From Brachyspira hampsonii 30446 (GTDB lineage: Bacteria > Spirochaetota > Brachyspiria > Brachyspirales > Brachyspiraceae): DNA of 64,000 nucleotides. Below the pieces are notes generated by a model that did not search any database, was not told the DNA's origin, and worked only from the letters and a program-made list of their open reading frames with translations. Numbering within the stretch: position 1 is the stretch's first letter; the number at the start of each line of letters is the position of its first letter. The DNA is taken from assembly GCF_000316195.1 (NCBI RefSeq), contig NZ_JH994110.1:328173-392172 (forward strand), in the 5' to 3' direction. This document shows positions 47,003 to 58,499 of this stretch, one piece after another. The position numbers and the translations under genes were made by a program.

Positions 47003-48067
47003 TTAATTTTTTATTATATCTTTTATTTTTTCTAAAAATATATCCATTTCTTTGTCTGAGCCTATTGTTACTCTTATATAATTATTTATAATATCTTTTT
47101 TGAAGTATCTTACTAATATTCCCTGCTCTTTCAATTTTAAGTAAATATCTTCAGCGAATATATTTTTATGCGATATAAATATAAAATTAGATTTAGAATC
47201 AAGAACATTAAATCCTAATTCATTTAATTCAGTTTTTGTTCTTTCTCTTGTATTTATAATTTTATTAACAGTATCTTTAAAATACTCTTTATCTTTTAGA
47301 GCTTCTATTCCTGCTGTTATAGAAAGTCTATTAATAGTGTATGAATTAAAAGAGTATTTAATATTTTTAAGCCCCTGAATTAAATTTTCATTACCTATAG
47401 CAAAGCCTAAACGAATTCCTGCTAATGATCTTGATTTTGAAAAAGTTTGTATCACTAAAAGATTATCATATTTATCTATAAGTTTATATGCACTTTCTGT
47501 TTCAGCAAAATCAATATATGCTTCATCTATTATCACTATATTATTTTTATTGCTTATTATAATTTCTTCTATTTGAGACGGATTAAGCAGTAATCCTGTT
47601 GGTGCATTAGGATTTGCTATAAATATTCCTGAATCTAAATTTTTATAATTATTAATATCTATACTAAAATCATCTTTAAGAGGTATTTTCACCTCATTTA
47701 AATCAAAAAGATCTGAATATACCGAATAAAAGCTGTATGTAATATTCGGATAATAAACTTTATCTCCTTTATTAAAGAAAGCCATAAAAGAAAAAGCCAA
47801 TATTTCATCAGAGCCGTTTCCTATAAATATATTATTTGTATTTATATTGTATAATTCAGATATTTCTTTTTTCAAATCTGTTACATTAGGATCCGGATAA
47901 AGTCTTAAATCATCGAATCTGCTTTCCGTTAAAGCTTTTTTTACATAAGGAGAAGGAGGATACGGAGATTCATTAGTATTTAATTTTATATAATTTTTAT
48001 CTTTAGGCTGTTCACCCGGAGTATATGGTTCTATAGATTTAGCTTTATTACTTAGAAATTTATTCAT
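47003..48067 (-). CDS. hisC: Histidinol-phosphate aminotransferase family enzyme
   Basis: This 354-residue fold-type I PLP enzyme has IGNGSDEIL, PNAPTG, DEAYIDF and the PLP lysine in FSKSRSLAGIRLGF, ending with RVTIGSDKEMDIFL. HisC converts imidazole-acetol phosphate to histidinol phosphate; relatives also transaminate aromatic amino acids. No other his gene is present, so an aromatic-aminotransferase role is equally possible. It is co-oriented with the TPR/Mrr-like pair. Confidence 0.85.
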   Translation of the reverse strand: MNKFLSNKAKSIEPYTPGEQPKDKNYIKLNTNESPYPPSPYVKKALTESRFDDLRLYPDPNVTDLKKEISELYNINTNNIFIGNGSDEILAFSFMAFFNKGDKVYYPNITYSFYSVYSDLFDLNEVKIPLKDDFSIDINNYKNLDSGIFIANPNAPTGLLLNPSQIEEIIISNKNNIVIIDEAYIDFAETESAYKLIDKYDNLLVIQTFSKSRSLAGIRLGFAIGNENLIQGLKNIKYSFNSYTINRLSITAGIEALKDKEYFKDTVNKIINTRERTKTELNELGFNVLDSKSNFIFISHKNIFAEDIYLKLKEQGILVRYFKKDIINNYIRVTIGSDKEMDIFLEKIKDIIKN

Positions 48068-48148
48068 GACTAATCCTTATATTTATTTATAGATTATTAT
48101 ATATGATATTTTTATAAAATCAATAGCAAAATATTTTATAATAAAAAA

Positions 48149-48176
48149 TTGACTTACAAAATTTAATTGTTATATT
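48149..48176 (+). promoter_or_regulatory. Probable promoter of chemoreceptor C
   Basis: TTGACT (48149), a 16-base spacer and TATATT (48171) lie 74 bases before the receptor start, in the divergent hisC/receptor gap. Confidence 0.5.
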
Positions 48177-48249
48177 AATCAATATGTTATTTATCTTTTC
48201 TAATTTTTGATTTTTTTATTTTTATATCTAAATACAGAGGTTTTTATAA

Positions 48250-50091
48250 ATGAAAAAAATACATAGTTTATCTTTTAAAGTTCCCGTTATAATAATTTCT
48301 ATTATATTTATTACAATAGTTTCATTAGCTTCAATTTCTATTTGGTCTTCTTCTAGGGCTATTAGAAAAGCTGCCTTAGAAGGTTTTACTTCTACAGCTT
48401 CAGGATATTCTTATATGATAGATATGGTTCTTCATGAACAGTTATTGGCGATAGCTACCTATTCACAATCAGCGGCATTGGTTAATGGTATTATTAATAT
48501 AGATGATGAAGCGGTAAAAAGCGAATCATTAAAGAGATTAAAAGATTTTGCTTCAGTTAATACTTATGCTATAAATATAGGTTTGGCAGACATTAATGGT
48601 GTTGTTTTGCTTGACAGTGCTAATCCTAAACTTATAGGAGCATCTATAGCAGATATTCATAAAGATTTATTTACAAAAATGAAAGCTAATAATTATAAGT
48701 TTACATTTGATAATTCTACAAGTATTTCATCTACAACAGGAGGGCAGGCATTGCTTCTTTGCGGCGGAATAAAGAATACTCAGGGGAACTTTGTAGGATT
48801 GGTTTATATTAATTTGGACTTGAAAAAAGTAAATGATGAATTTATAAAGAGTTTAAATATCAATGGAAGAATCACCGTAGCTAATAATGATGGAAATATA
48901 TTATTATCATCAGATGACAATAGTATAGGAGGCAGTCTTCCAGATGTTTATAATGTCATAAAAACAAAAGATGAAGGCATTATTGAATCTTATTATATAG
49001 AAGGTCAGGAAGGAAAACGTTCAGCAGCTTATAAAAATATAGATATAATGCCTTGGACTTTTGTATTTGCTAAAGCAGATAGTGAAATATATAAAGAAAT
49101 AAAATATACTATTTTTCGTACATTGATAATAGGACCTCTTTTTATAATATTATGTACTATAATAATATTTATGTATATTAAGAGCATTACTAAACCTTTA
49201 GATGAATTAGTTATTATATCAAGAGAAATTTCTAATGGAGATTTAACTTCCACTCATAGAAATATAAACCGCAAAGATGAGCTAGGGGTATTGGCGAATT
49301 CTTTTTTTGACATGAGAGACAGGCTTTCAAGTATTATTATAAAAGTAAGAACTTCATCTGATGAAATAAGAATGAATGCAAAAGAGCTTTCTTCCGGAAG
49401 TGCGGATTTATCAAAAAGAACAGAATCGCAGGCTGCAAGTTTGGAGGAAACAGCTTCTTCAATGGAGCAAATGGCTTCTACAATAAAATCATCTGCAGAT
49501 CAGTCTGTAGAGGGTAATAAAATGATGATAGATTCAAGAGATGCCATTCAAAATGCCGGCGAAATAATACTTGATACTACTAAAAATATAGAAGAAGTTT
49601 ATGATGCTAGCACTAAGATTAAAGATATTACTAAGATAATAGAAGACATTGCTTTTCAAACTAATATACTTGCTCTTAATGCGGCCGTAGAGGCGGCAAG
49701 GGCAGGCGATATGGGTAAAGGCTTTGCTGTTGTAGCAAGCGAGGTTAGAAATTTGGCACAAACTACACAGTCATCAGTAAAAGATATCACTCACTTAGTT
49801 GATAATGCCTATGAAAAAATCAACAAGGCAACAGAATCTGCAAGAGCTTCACAGGATATATTCAATGAGCTTCAGGAAAAGATAGAAAATACTGCAAAAA
49901 TAATGCGTGATATAAGTTCAACAGCAGTAGAGCAGCATGAAGGTGTGGAACAGGTTAATAAAGCTGTTACAGACATGGATATGGTAACTCAGCAGAATGC
50001 TGCTTTGGTTGAGGAGGCTTCTTCTTCGGCTAATGCCCTATTAAATCAGGCGGAAGAATTGGTTAATGCTATGAGTTTCTTTAAAGTATAA
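48250..50091 (+). CDS. Methyl-accepting chemotaxis protein C (Cache-type)
   Basis: The 613-residue receptor has TM1 at ~10-30, a periplasmic Cache-like domain (~35-280, with [15 protein letters not shown] and [12 protein letters not shown]), TM2 at ~287-308, HAMP ([19 protein letters not shown]) and a signalling bundle with [18 protein letters not shown] at ~476-494. The cytoplasmic part is close to that of receptor A, but the ligand domain differs. Pattern AGG-TTTTTATAA precedes the ATG. A strong terminator follows. Confidence 0.9.
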   Translation: MKKIHSLSFKVPVIIISIIFITIVSLASISIWSSSRAIRKAALEGFTSTASGYSYMIDMVLHEQLLAIATYSQSAALVNGIINIDDEAVKSESLKRLKDFASVNTYAINIGLADINGVVLLDSANPKLIGASIADIHKDLFTKMKANNYKFTFDNSTSISSTTGGQALLLCGGIKNTQGNFVGLVYINLDLKKVNDEFIKSLNINGRITVANNDGNILLSSDDNSIGGSLPDVYNVIKTKDEGIIESYYIEGQEGKRSAAYKNIDIMPWTFVFAKADSEIYKEIKYTIFRTLIIGPLFIILCTIIIFMYIKSITKPLDELVIISREISNGDLTSTHRNINRKDELGVLANSFFDMRDRLSSIIIKVRTSSDEIRMNAKELSSGSADLSKRTESQAASLEETASSMEQMASTIKSSADQSVEGNKMMIDSRDAIQNAGEIILDTTKNIEEVYDASTKIKDITKIIEDIAFQTNILALNAAVEAARAGDMGKGFAVVASEVRNLAQTTQSSVKDITHLVDNAYEKINKATESARASQDIFNELQEKIENTAKIMRDISSTAVEQHEGVEQVNKAVTDMDMVTQQNAALVEEASSSANALLNQAEELVNAMSFFKV

Positions 50092-50119
50092 AATTTTTTA
50101 AGTATAAAAAATTAATAAA

Positions 50120-50161
50120 AATAATAGGCTGTCTTTCAAAAAGGAGGCTTATTATTTTTTT
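50120..50161 (+). terminator. Terminator after chemoreceptor C
   Basis: A 17-base stem with several G-T pairs and one mismatch (AATAATAGGCTGTCTTT / AAAGGAGGCTTATTATT, loop CAA) runs into seven T. Confidence 0.8.
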
Positions 50162-50220
50162 AATGCCAATAATTAATTTGATAAATACACAATGCCTATG
50201 TATTGTATATTAAAAAAAAC

Positions 50221-50249
50221 TTGACAAGTTATATATTATACTATACTAT
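50221..50249 (+). promoter_or_regulatory. Sigma-70 promoter of the 50290 lipoprotein
   Basis: TTGACA (50221), a 17-base spacer and TACTAT (50244) lie 41 bases before the start codon. Confidence 0.75.
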
Positions 50250-50289
50250 CTAAAAAGTTTTTTTATTTATAAAAAATTAGGAGGTAAAA

Positions 50290-50841
50290 ATGAAAAAACT
50301 TTTAATTATTTTTTCTTTTGTATTTATAGCAGCATGTGGAGGAAAGACAGCAGGGCAAGTTTCAGTACCAGGAGTTGAGAAAAATAGTAAAGAAGCTGCC
50401 GAGTTTTTGGATGCAGTTAAAGGAAAAGCTATTGTACCTTTAAGATCTGCAAGAGGATTTCCTGTCGGGTATTTTAAAGATAATGGAGATATAGCAAGCC
50501 GTTATCATCATCCTATTCTGCAAGGTGATTTAATTTTTATAGGTATGACCAATAACTATGCTATATATTCAAGAAAAAGACAAGAGACTGCAAATGAATA
50601 TGCAGATGAATATACAGCTATCACTTTATCTGAAGATAAAACGCTTATTAGAATCTATCTTGAATCATCTGATTATTCCTCTGAAATTTCTAAATGGAGA
50701 AGAGAAGGTGCTAATTGGGACAATTATCCTAAAATGGAGATATCAGATCTAGGATTTGAAGATAGAGAATATACTAAAGATGATTATATTTATAAGATTA
50801 CAGATGATGAATATGACGAGAATGATTTTATAAATAAATAA
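50290..50841 (+). CDS. Lipoprotein of unknown function, 183 residues
   Basis: This protein has a short lipoprotein signal, MKKLLIIFSFVFIAACGG, with the lipobox Cys at 16. The mature part is charged, with Tyr/Asp/Glu-rich blocks (EYADEYTAITLSEDK, YDENDFINK); I do not recognise a domain. It is a well-expressed single-gene unit: near-consensus promoter, AGGAGG ribosome site and a strong terminator. It is probably an abundant surface or periplasmic lipoprotein, by inference from these signals. Confidence 0.75.
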   Translation: MKKLLIIFSFVFIAACGGKTAGQVSVPGVEKNSKEAAEFLDAVKGKAIVPLRSARGFPVGYFKDNGDIASRYHHPILQGDLIFIGMTNNYAIYSRKRQETANEYADEYTAITLSEDKTLIRIYLESSDYSSEISKWRREGANWDNYPKMEISDLGFEDREYTKDDYIYKITDDEYDENDFINK

Positions 50842-50855
50842 AATTAATTTTTAAA

Positions 50856-50895
50856 GCGGGCTGAAATTATATGTTTTTGCCCGCATATTTTTTTT
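50856..50895 (+). terminator. Terminator after the 50290 lipoprotein
   Basis: GCGGGC (50856) and GCCCGC (50879) form the stem, followed by ATATTTTTTTT. The loop is long (17 bases). Confidence 0.75.
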
Positions 50896-51103
50896 ATTAT
50901 GCAGTCTTATTAAGGCAGTATTATTAATCTATAAGATATTATTCAAAGTTTAGTCTTTAAAAATTATACTATATTAAAACTGTTAATTTATAAAATTATT
51001 TCATCAAACAAAAATATATTATTTTAGGCTTATTTTATAAAAAGAATTTGTTTAACTAATATTAAATCTTATCTGCATATTATAATTTTTGGATCTAATA
51101 AAA

Positions 51104-51986
51104 ATGAGAAACATAAATAGAATGAATGATATTTTATAAGATATTTGCTTGCATCTGAAGGAAATGAGGATATACTTGAGAATATAGTAAATTCTGTACT
51201 AAAAGATTTAGGATTTGAAGAAGTTCATAATCTGCATATCATTAATCCTCATAATCTTCCTGAAAATATTAATTTAAAAGAATCCGTACTAGATGTTAAA
51301 GCCATTACAAAAAGCAATAAAAAAATAATTATAGAAATACAATTATCAGGCAATATAGATTTTTTAAAGAGAATATATTATTCTATATCTAGAAATATAG
51401 TGAGTGAAGTAGAGGAAAAAGAATCGTATGATATAATTAGTGAGATTATAAGTATTAATTTTGTTAATTTTAGTATGGATTTTAATGATGAAGGAAAACC
51501 TCATAGGTGTTTTAAATTAATAGATACGGAAAATCATAATGTTGTTTTAGATATGGTGCAGATGCATAATTGGAAGTTCCAAGATTTAAAAGTATTTTAT
51601 ATGCCTCTAATACTGAAGATATAAAGAGAAATAAAATATTATCTTGGATAGAGTTTTTTACAGCAAAAGATTTAGATAAGGCAAAAGAAAGATTAAAGGA
51701 GGCAAATTTTATAATGGATAAAGTAATTAATAAATATGAACGTTTTATATCAAGCGAAGATGAAATGGAAGTTTATAATGCAAGAGATGCTTTTTTATAT
51801 GGTCAGACTGTTATGCTTAAGAAGGAGAGGGAAGAAGGCATAAAAGAAGGAATAGAGAAAGGAATAGAGAAAGGTAAAAAATCTGAAAAGATTGCCATAG
51901 CTAAAGAAATGAAAAACAAAAATATGAATATAGAACTTATAAGAGAACTTACAGGATTAAGTATAGAAGATATAGAAGAACTATAA
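51104..51986 (+). pseudogene. Rpn/PD-(D/E)XK-transposase family gene with two frameshifts
   Basis: Three reading-frame segments join to one protein: MRNINRMNDIL (51104), then RYLLASEGNEDILENIVNSVLKDLG... to MHN (51139-51570), then LEVPRFKSILYASNTEDIKRNKIL...IEEL (51570-51986). Each junction is repaired by adding one T (in ATTTTA near 51133 and AATTGG near 51567). The order is that of the Rpn recombination-promoting nuclease family: a PD-(D/E)XK core (LDVKAITKSNKKIIIEIQL), then the EFFTAKD region and a charged GIEKGIEKGKK tail. It is inactive unless the frameshifts are sequencing errors. Confidence 0.75.
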
Positions 51987-52152
51987 TATATTTTAACAAA
52001 TAATTTTTTCTATATATGGATAAATATTTAATGCTTTTATTATGTTACCTTTTGTTACAATAATAATAAAAAAAATGTAATAAATTTTTTTATAAATACG
52101 ATAATTCTAATAATTAATTAGAAGTAAATTATTATTTTTAAGGAGCATAATA

Positions 52153-54066
52153 ATGTCAACAAGCTCATTTTTTGGTATAGAATTAGGTAAAAGATCTCTG
52201 CAAAACTTCAAAACAGCATTAGAAGTTACAGGTCATAATATAAATAATGTTGCCACTAAAGGATACAGCAGACAGAGAGTTGTAATGCGTACTTTTGATA
52301 AGCCTCTTGAAGCTCCTAGCCTTAATAGGGCGGAACGTGCTGGGCAATTAGGACAGGGTGCTGAAATAACTACAGTAGAGAGAATAAGAGATCAGTTTAT
52401 AGACTCTAAAATAATGATGGAGCTTGGTACAGACGGTTATTGGAAAACTAAGTCTGATTATTTAAAGCAGTTGGAAGCTATATATAATGAGCCTGGTAAT
52501 GCTAATTTAAGAAGCGATTTAGATGCTTTTTGGGATTCTTGGCAGGAAATGGCGGCTAATCCTGCAGAAAGAGGAACAAGAATGGTTCTTGTAGAGAGAG
52601 CAGACAGAATAAATAATTCTATTAATCAAATGTTTAATCAAATGAACGGTATGCGTAATAATTTGAATAACTTAGTTGAAAATAAGGTTAAGAGAATTAA
52701 TGATATAGCTAATTCTATAAAAGATTTAAATGTTGAAATAGTAAAACAGCAGGCGCTAGGACAAAGCCCTAATGATTTATTAGACAGAAGGGACTTACTT
52801 GTTGATGAGCTTTCTTCGCTTGCTAATGTTGATATAAAATCTATGGATCCTGATGAAACTATTGTTTATATAGGCGGAAGAGCTTTGGTTCAGGGCAATA
52901 TTGTAAGCGAATTAAGTGCTGAAAAAAATATTAATAATGAAGGAATGTATGATATTTATTGGAAAAAAGATCATGTTCAGGTACAGTTTGAAGGCGGAGA
53001 ATTAAAGGCTTTATTAGAACTTAGAGATGTTGATACAGTTGATGCCATTAATGATATAGATACTTTCGCTATGAATTTAGCTGACAGTGTAAATGAAATA
53101 CATAGAAGCGGTTTCGGTCTTAATCAGGAAACAGGTATAGATTTCTTTACAGTTACAAAAACTACTCCTTCTGTAATAGGTAATTTTGATATTAATAATG
53201 ACGGACAGGAAGATTCTACTATAATGTTCAAAGTAAGTGGTATTAATTCAGTGGATTCTACTGCAAGTATAGGAAGCAGCGGAACTTTAGTATTCGGCAA
53301 TAAATCCAGAGAAGGTGCTGATGTTGCTATAGATTATACTGCTCAGATGAAAGTAGGAGAATTGATAGATAAAATCAACTCAAGCGAGGCTAATGTTTCA
53401 GCTTATTTAGATAATAATAACAGACTTGTACTTAAAGCCAGAGGATTTGATGATTATATGAAGCCTTCATATTTTATTAAACATATAGAGGATTCCGGCG
53501 ATTTCTTAGTAGGAATAACAGGAGTATTAAATCAATCCGGAGCTAATGGAGCTTATAATTGGCAGACAATAGATCAGGTTAATCAATTAGCAGGCGATTT
53601 CAGAAACTTTACAGTTACTCCTGACAGACACCCTGCTTCAGCTATTGCCATTAATGACATTATAAGAAATGATGTTAATTATATAGCTGCTTCTAAAGGT
53701 ATAGATACTACAGGTAACGGCTTTAATGATAAATGGAATGGAATAGGCGACGGCTCTAATGCTTTGGCTATAGCTAATTTGAAAAATAAAGAGATAATGA
53801 TAGACAGTAAATCTACATTCAATGATTTCTATACAGGAAGTCTTGCTAAAATATCCTCAAGAACAGAAACAGCTAATGCTGAAACCGAAAAGCAAACTGT
53901 TGTTATGGAATATCTTGAAAAATTAAGACAGTCTGTATCCGGAGTTAATTTAGATGAAGAAGTTGCTCAAATGGCTATGTATCAGCATGGTTATAATGCT
54001 TCGGCAAGGGTTGTAAGTATTATGGATCAGCTTTTAGATGTTGTAATAAACAGAATGGGTGTGTAA
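52153..54066 (+). CDS. flgK: Flagellar hook-associated protein 1 (FlgK)
   Basis: This 637-residue protein is the first hook-filament junction protein. The N-terminus has FFGIELGKRSLQNFKTALEV then GHNINNVATKGYSRQRV, with the axial heptad region and FWDSWQEMAANPAERGTRM. The C-terminus GVNLDEEVAQMAMYQHGYNASARVVSIMDQLLDVVINRMG is the matching axial helix. The ribosome site AAGGAG lies upstream. It stands alone with its own terminator; flgL does not follow, unlike in many bacteria. Confidence 0.93.
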   Translation: MSTSSFFGIELGKRSLQNFKTALEVTGHNINNVATKGYSRQRVVMRTFDKPLEAPSLNRAERAGQLGQGAEITTVERIRDQFIDSKIMMELGTDGYWKTKSDYLKQLEAIYNEPGNANLRSDLDAFWDSWQEMAANPAERGTRMVLVERADRINNSINQMFNQMNGMRNNLNNLVENKVKRINDIANSIKDLNVEIVKQQALGQSPNDLLDRRDLLVDELSSLANVDIKSMDPDETIVYIGGRALVQGNIVSELSAEKNINNEGMYDIYWKKDHVQVQFEGGELKALLELRDVDTVDAINDIDTFAMNLADSVNEIHRSGFGLNQETGIDFFTVTKTTPSVIGNFDINNDGQEDSTIMFKVSGINSVDSTASIGSSGTLVFGNKSREGADVAIDYTAQMKVGELIDKINSSEANVSAYLDNNNRLVLKARGFDDYMKPSYFIKHIEDSGDFLVGITGVLNQSGANGAYNWQTIDQVNQLAGDFRNFTVTPDRHPASAIAINDIIRNDVNYIAASKGIDTTGNGFNDKWNGIGDGSNALAIANLKNKEIMIDSKSTFNDFYTGSLAKISSRTETANAETEKQTVVMEYLEKLRQSVSGVNLDEEVAQMAMYQHGYNASARVVSIMDQLLDVVINRMGV

Positions 54067-54086
54067 GTAATATATAGATTTTTTTG

Positions 54087-54122
54087 AGGCGGTATCAAAA
54101 AAGAAGATGCCGCCTATTTTTA
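54087..54122 (+). terminator. Terminator after flgK
   Basis: A 10-bp stem AGGCGGTATC / GATGCCGCCT (one T-G pair, 9-base loop) is followed by ATTTTTAT. Confidence 0.85.
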
Positions 54123-54248
54123 TATAAAAAATATTATACTTTTTTATTAATATCTCTTTACAGCTATTAGTTTTAAATATATTATAGATATAATTCTTTA
54201 AAATATATACTTCCAATGCCGATACTAATTACACAGGAGCATTTTGAA

Positions 54249-57086
54249 ATGGGTATAAAGATTCGTATAATTTTAATAATAGTCGGAGTTATGGTTTTGG
54301 TTGCTTTCAGCACCAATTTCTTAAGTAATACTTTAAATACTGAAACTTTTTCTGCTATTATAGAAAATAGTTTGGATAATAGATTTAAATTAATAGAAAA
54401 AGAATTTGAATATAATATAATTTCAGCAAGAGAAGAATCGGCAAAGATATCCACTACTCTTTCAGTAGTTTATAATAATATAAAAAATATGGATATACAG
54501 CAAAGAGATGAATATTTTCAAAATTTCCTATCAGCTACTGTAAATGAGTCTCAATTATATTTTAATAGAATAGTTAGTATTTTATTTCATCCTCAGTCTA
54601 TTGGCGATGGAAATGAACGTTTTACTCTTTACAGATATTCCACTTTTAATAAGGAATTTACTAAAATAAATACCACAAATAAAATTATGTGGGATACTTT
54701 AACAAATAATTATAATCAAATATATAAAAGTATATTGCGAAGACAAATATTAAAACCATATATGATTAATGAGGGGCAGAATGTAGGAATAACCTTTAAT
54801 ATATCTTCTACAATACCTGATATTGAAAATGAAGAAAGAATTGTAGGAATTGCAAATGTCGGCGTACTTTTCAATTATTCTTCAGATATTATAAAAGATA
54901 TTCTATCTATAGAAGGTTCAGATATCATGGTAATTGATAAAAAAAATTCAGCTATCATCAATTCTCAGAATTCTGATTTAATAAATGCCCGAGCAGATGT
55001 ATTGTTCCCTCAATACTATGAAATATTTAATGCTAATTTAGCTACAGGATACAGCAGAACAGATGATGTAGAACTAAACGGTAAATTATATAAATCTTAT
55101 GTAGCAAGTATTGCAGGACTTATTAATATAGTAATGCTTATACCTCATTCATATTATACAGCACAGATAAAAGATATGAATAATACTATATTCTATACTA
55201 TAATAATAGCATTCCTAATGGCAATAGTTACTATTATATTCTTTATCAAATTATTATTCAGCTCTATAACAAAGATATCAGATGCTATAGGTAATTCAGT
55301 TGATAATAAAGATTTAACTGTTAAGATCCCTACTATATCTGGAGGCGATGAAATAGGAGAGATGACTAAATGGGTAGGACTTTTGAATAATTCTTTACAG
55401 TCTGTACTTTCTAGTGTAAAAAGAACAATTTTGACTTCTAAAAAGCAAAGTGATACGCTTTCACAAAAAATCAGTGCTAATTTAGATATAATATACGGAA
55501 TTAATAATAATATAGAAGTTATTAAAAACAATGTTAATGAAGAATTGAATCAGGTGGAAATAGTAGAAAGCAGCAATCAGAATATGCAGGAATATATAAC
55601 TTCAAATACAGACAATATTGATTTGGTTGAAAGAGACACTAGAGAACTTCAAAATAAAATTATTGAAGAAGGTGAAAATATAGAACAAATAGCAGCTTCA
55701 GTTGAAGAAATGAGTAAAACTATTGAAAATATAGACTCCATTATCTCTAAAGCTACAAACAAAGCTAAAGACTTGTCATTGGCTTCTGTAAAAAGTAAAG
55801 AAAAAATGCAGGCTACTTCTATGGCTACAGGAGATTTGAGAAATGCTTTGGGATTTATTTCTAATTTCGTAAGTTCTATTAGAAATATAGCACATCAGAC
55901 AAACCTTTTAGCTATGAATGCTGCTATTGAGGCGGCTCATGCAGGAAAATATAGTTCAGGTTTTGCTGTGGTTGCAGAAGAAATCCGTAAATTATCTGAG
56001 GTTTCAAATGAACAGGCAGATAATGCTAATAAAGTTCTTCAAAACATAGAAGAAAAAATAATCATTACCACAAATGATTTAACAGAATCCACAGAACAAT
56101 TTGATGTACTTACTAAAGATGTACAGGAAGTTACAGAGATTATGGATACAGTGCATGTGTCTTCCGTAGAGCAGTTAAAAGCTATTAATGAAATAGTAGC
56201 GTCTATTACTAAAATTTCACAGTCTAGTGATCATATTAAAACTCAGTATATTGACATGGCCGATAAACTTGGCAATATAAGAAATAGTCTTGAATCTCTT
56301 AATAATATTTCTATTTCTACATCAAAAACTATGAATAAGCTTAAAAATATATCTGAATCTATACATACAAGCGTAATAAGTATTTCTGATAGTTCTAATG
56401 ATCTTTCTGCTTCTGCAAATACTATGAATAAATTTGCAAATGATAATAATAAACTGTTATCAGATCTTGAAACCGAAATATCTCAGTATAAAATTAGAGA
56501 TATGAAAACTAAAAAAGATACTGTAACACAGAGAGTCAAAGGAATAACTTTAATCATATTAAAAGAATTCATAAAAACAAAATTTGGAGAAGAAGGATAT
56601 CAGAAATGGGTAACTGCAATGGAGCCTTCATCTGCTTTAATATTTAAAAATGAGATATCAAGTAAAGAATGGTATCCATATACTACATCATTCGATAAAC
56701 CTTATAGATTAGTATGTGATTTATTCTATGCTGGTACTAATACAGGTATTAAAGATATTTCTGAATATCATTTTAAACAAATTGTACCTAAGTATTTAAG
56801 ACCTTTATTATTCTTTTTGCCTAAGCACTTTATTTTAAGTTATGCTGCTGAACATATATTCACTGATTTATTTGATCCGGCAAGAATAGAATTAATTAAA
56901 GCTAGAAAAAAATTATTGGTTGTACATCTAGTAAACTTTAATGAAGATCCTGAGGTGATTGAGCTTGCTATACTTTCTTGGGCTACGCTTTTGCTTGAGT
57001 CTGCAACTCATATTAGAGCAACTATGGAAATTACTAAATCTATTAAAGATGGTGAGTTTTATACTGAATTCGTACTTAAATGGTAA
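54249..57086 (+). CDS. Chemoreceptor D with a C-terminal globular domain
   Basis: This 945-residue receptor starts at 54249, where GGAG is eight bases upstream (an ATG 11 codons earlier would put that site inside the gene). It has TM1 at ~5-25, a periplasmic sensor domain to ~310, TM2 at ~315-335, HAMP and a signalling bundle with [18 protein letters not shown] at ~548-566. Unlike the other three receptors it continues past the bundle with ~185 residues (from ~760: [40 protein letters not shown]). That domain resembles the DUF2378/haem-NO-binding-like fold by eye. It may sense an intracellular signal. Confidence 0.85.
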   Translation: MGIKIRIILIIVGVMVLVAFSTNFLSNTLNTETFSAIIENSLDNRFKLIEKEFEYNIISAREESAKISTTLSVVYNNIKNMDIQQRDEYFQNFLSATVNESQLYFNRIVSILFHPQSIGDGNERFTLYRYSTFNKEFTKINTTNKIMWDTLTNNYNQIYKSILRRQILKPYMINEGQNVGITFNISSTIPDIENEERIVGIANVGVLFNYSSDIIKDILSIEGSDIMVIDKKNSAIINSQNSDLINARADVLFPQYYEIFNANLATGYSRTDDVELNGKLYKSYVASIAGLINIVMLIPHSYYTAQIKDMNNTIFYTIIIAFLMAIVTIIFFIKLLFSSITKISDAIGNSVDNKDLTVKIPTISGGDEIGEMTKWVGLLNNSLQSVLSSVKRTILTSKKQSDTLSQKISANLDIIYGINNNIEVIKNNVNEELNQVEIVESSNQNMQEYITSNTDNIDLVERDTRELQNKIIEEGENIEQIAASVEEMSKTIENIDSIISKATNKAKDLSLASVKSKEKMQATSMATGDLRNALGFISNFVSSIRNIAHQTNLLAMNAAIEAAHAGKYSSGFAVVAEEIRKLSEVSNEQADNANKVLQNIEEKIIITTNDLTESTEQFDVLTKDVQEVTEIMDTVHVSSVEQLKAINEIVASITKISQSSDHIKTQYIDMADKLGNIRNSLESLNNISISTSKTMNKLKNISESIHTSVISISDSSNDLSASANTMNKFANDNNKLLSDLETEISQYKIRDMKTKKDTVTQRVKGITLIILKEFIKTKFGEEGYQKWVTAMEPSSALIFKNEISSKEWYPYTTSFDKPYRLVCDLFYAGTNTGIKDISEYHFKQIVPKYLRPLLFFLPKHFILSYAAEHIFTDLFDPARIELIKARKKLLVVHLVNFNEDPEVIELAILSWATLLLESATHIRATMEITKSIKDGEFYTEFVLKW

Positions 57087-57116
57087 TTACAAATTTTTAG
57101 TATAATAAAATTTATA

Positions 57117-58478
57117 ATGATAAAAAATTTTAACAAAATAACAAAGACTTTAGGTTTTAAAATACTAATAATAGTGATATTAGGGCTTTTGCTCTTAATT
57201 CCTATGAGTTTTATAAATGGTGTTGTAAGAGATAGAGTACGATATCAGAATGAAGCAGTATCTTCTATAATAGAGCCTGTTGGAAATAGTGCAAATATAC
57301 AGGGAGTTGTCATTGCAATACCATATTTAAACAGATTTATTGATAGCGAAACCAAAGAAATAAGCTATATCAGAAAATATATTTTTTATATGCCTAATGA
57401 ATATAATGTTGAGGGAAATGTTGAAGTTTCTAGTTTAAGCAGAGGAATATTTAAAGCTCCTATTTTTAATTCTAAATTGAATATTACAGGAAGATTCGAT
57501 AAATATAATGCTGAAATATTTAATTTAGATGAAAATAATAATACTATACTTTATGATGAGGCTATGCTTATATTAGGTATAGGAAACAAAAAAAATCTTA
57601 TGAAACTTCCTAATGTATTAGTTAATCAAAATGAAGAGCTTCAATATTATGAGAAAAACATCAATATATCTTTAAATATGTTTAGTAATAAGTTTTTATA
57701 TACTATTTCAAGAGATAATATATTAAATGGTTTTGATTTTAATATAAATATGGATATTCAGGGAGGAAACTCTCTTATAATAACACCTTTAGCTTCTGAA
57801 AATACTTTTAAAATATCTTCAAAGTGGAAAGATCCTAGTTTTACAGGAGGGTTTCTTCCTACAAAAAGAGAAGTGAATAATGACGGATTTAGTGCCGAGT
57901 GGAATATAGCAAGTTTTAATACAGCATTTACAAAGTATTGGACTAGTGATGAAAATTCAAATAGAGTAAATGATAATGAATATTTGAGAGCCGGCGATGA
58001 AAATTCTAATAATATTTTAATATCTTTTCTTCTTCTCAATGACAATTATCAGAAAACTTCAAGAAGTGTGAAGTATGCAATATTATTTATATTCATTCCA
58101 TTTTTTGTATTATTTTTATGCGAAGTGCTTTCAAAGAAACGCTTACACCCTGTTCAATACATATTAATAGGTATAGCTAATGTAATATTCTACTTACTGC
58201 TTTTAGCTATATCAGAGCATTTAATATTCAATCTAAGCTATTTTTTAAGTGCTTTAATGGTAACGGCATTAACTTCTATTTATATAGGATATATTATAAA
58301 ATCTAATAAATATGCTTTTTCAATGGCTTTGGTAAATATATTAATTTATATATTCCTATTTGGTATACTTCAGCTTACAGATTATGCTCTTCTTATGGGA
58401 ACTTTAGGATTATTTGCTGTTATTGCTCTTGCTATGTATTTCACTCGCAATGTGGATTGGTATGGCGAAAATAACTGA
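57117..58478 (+). CDS. creD: CreD-family inner-membrane protein
   Basis: This 453-residue protein has an N-terminal TM (LGFKILIIVILGLLLLIPMSFINGVV), the CreD-like 'RDRVRYQNEAVSSI' and a large periplasmic beta-rich domain with QGGNSLIITPLA and FTGGFLPTKREV. Four to six C-terminal TM helices follow (KYAILFIFIPFFVLFLCEVLSKKRLHPVQYILIG is typical). In enterobacteria CreD is controlled by CreBC and linked to envelope stress and beta-lactam response, but no creBC genes are here. It follows chemoreceptor D by 30 bases with no obvious ribosome site. Confidence 0.85.
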   Translation: MIKNFNKITKTLGFKILIIVILGLLLLIPMSFINGVVRDRVRYQNEAVSSIIEPVGNSANIQGVVIAIPYLNRFIDSETKEISYIRKYIFYMPNEYNVEGNVEVSSLSRGIFKAPIFNSKLNITGRFDKYNAEIFNLDENNNTILYDEAMLILGIGNKKNLMKLPNVLVNQNEELQYYEKNINISLNMFSNKFLYTISRDNILNGFDFNINMDIQGGNSLIITPLASENTFKISSKWKDPSFTGGFLPTKREVNNDGFSAEWNIASFNTAFTKYWTSDENSNRVNDNEYLRAGDENSNNILISFLLLNDNYQKTSRSVKYAILFIFIPFFVLFLCEVLSKKRLHPVQYILIGIANVIFYLLLLAISEHLIFNLSYFLSALMVTALTSIYIGYIIKSNKYAFSMALVNILIYIFLFGILQLTDYALLMGTLGLFAVIALAMYFTRNVDWYGENN

Positions 58479-58499
58479 TAAGAATTAATCAGATATTTT

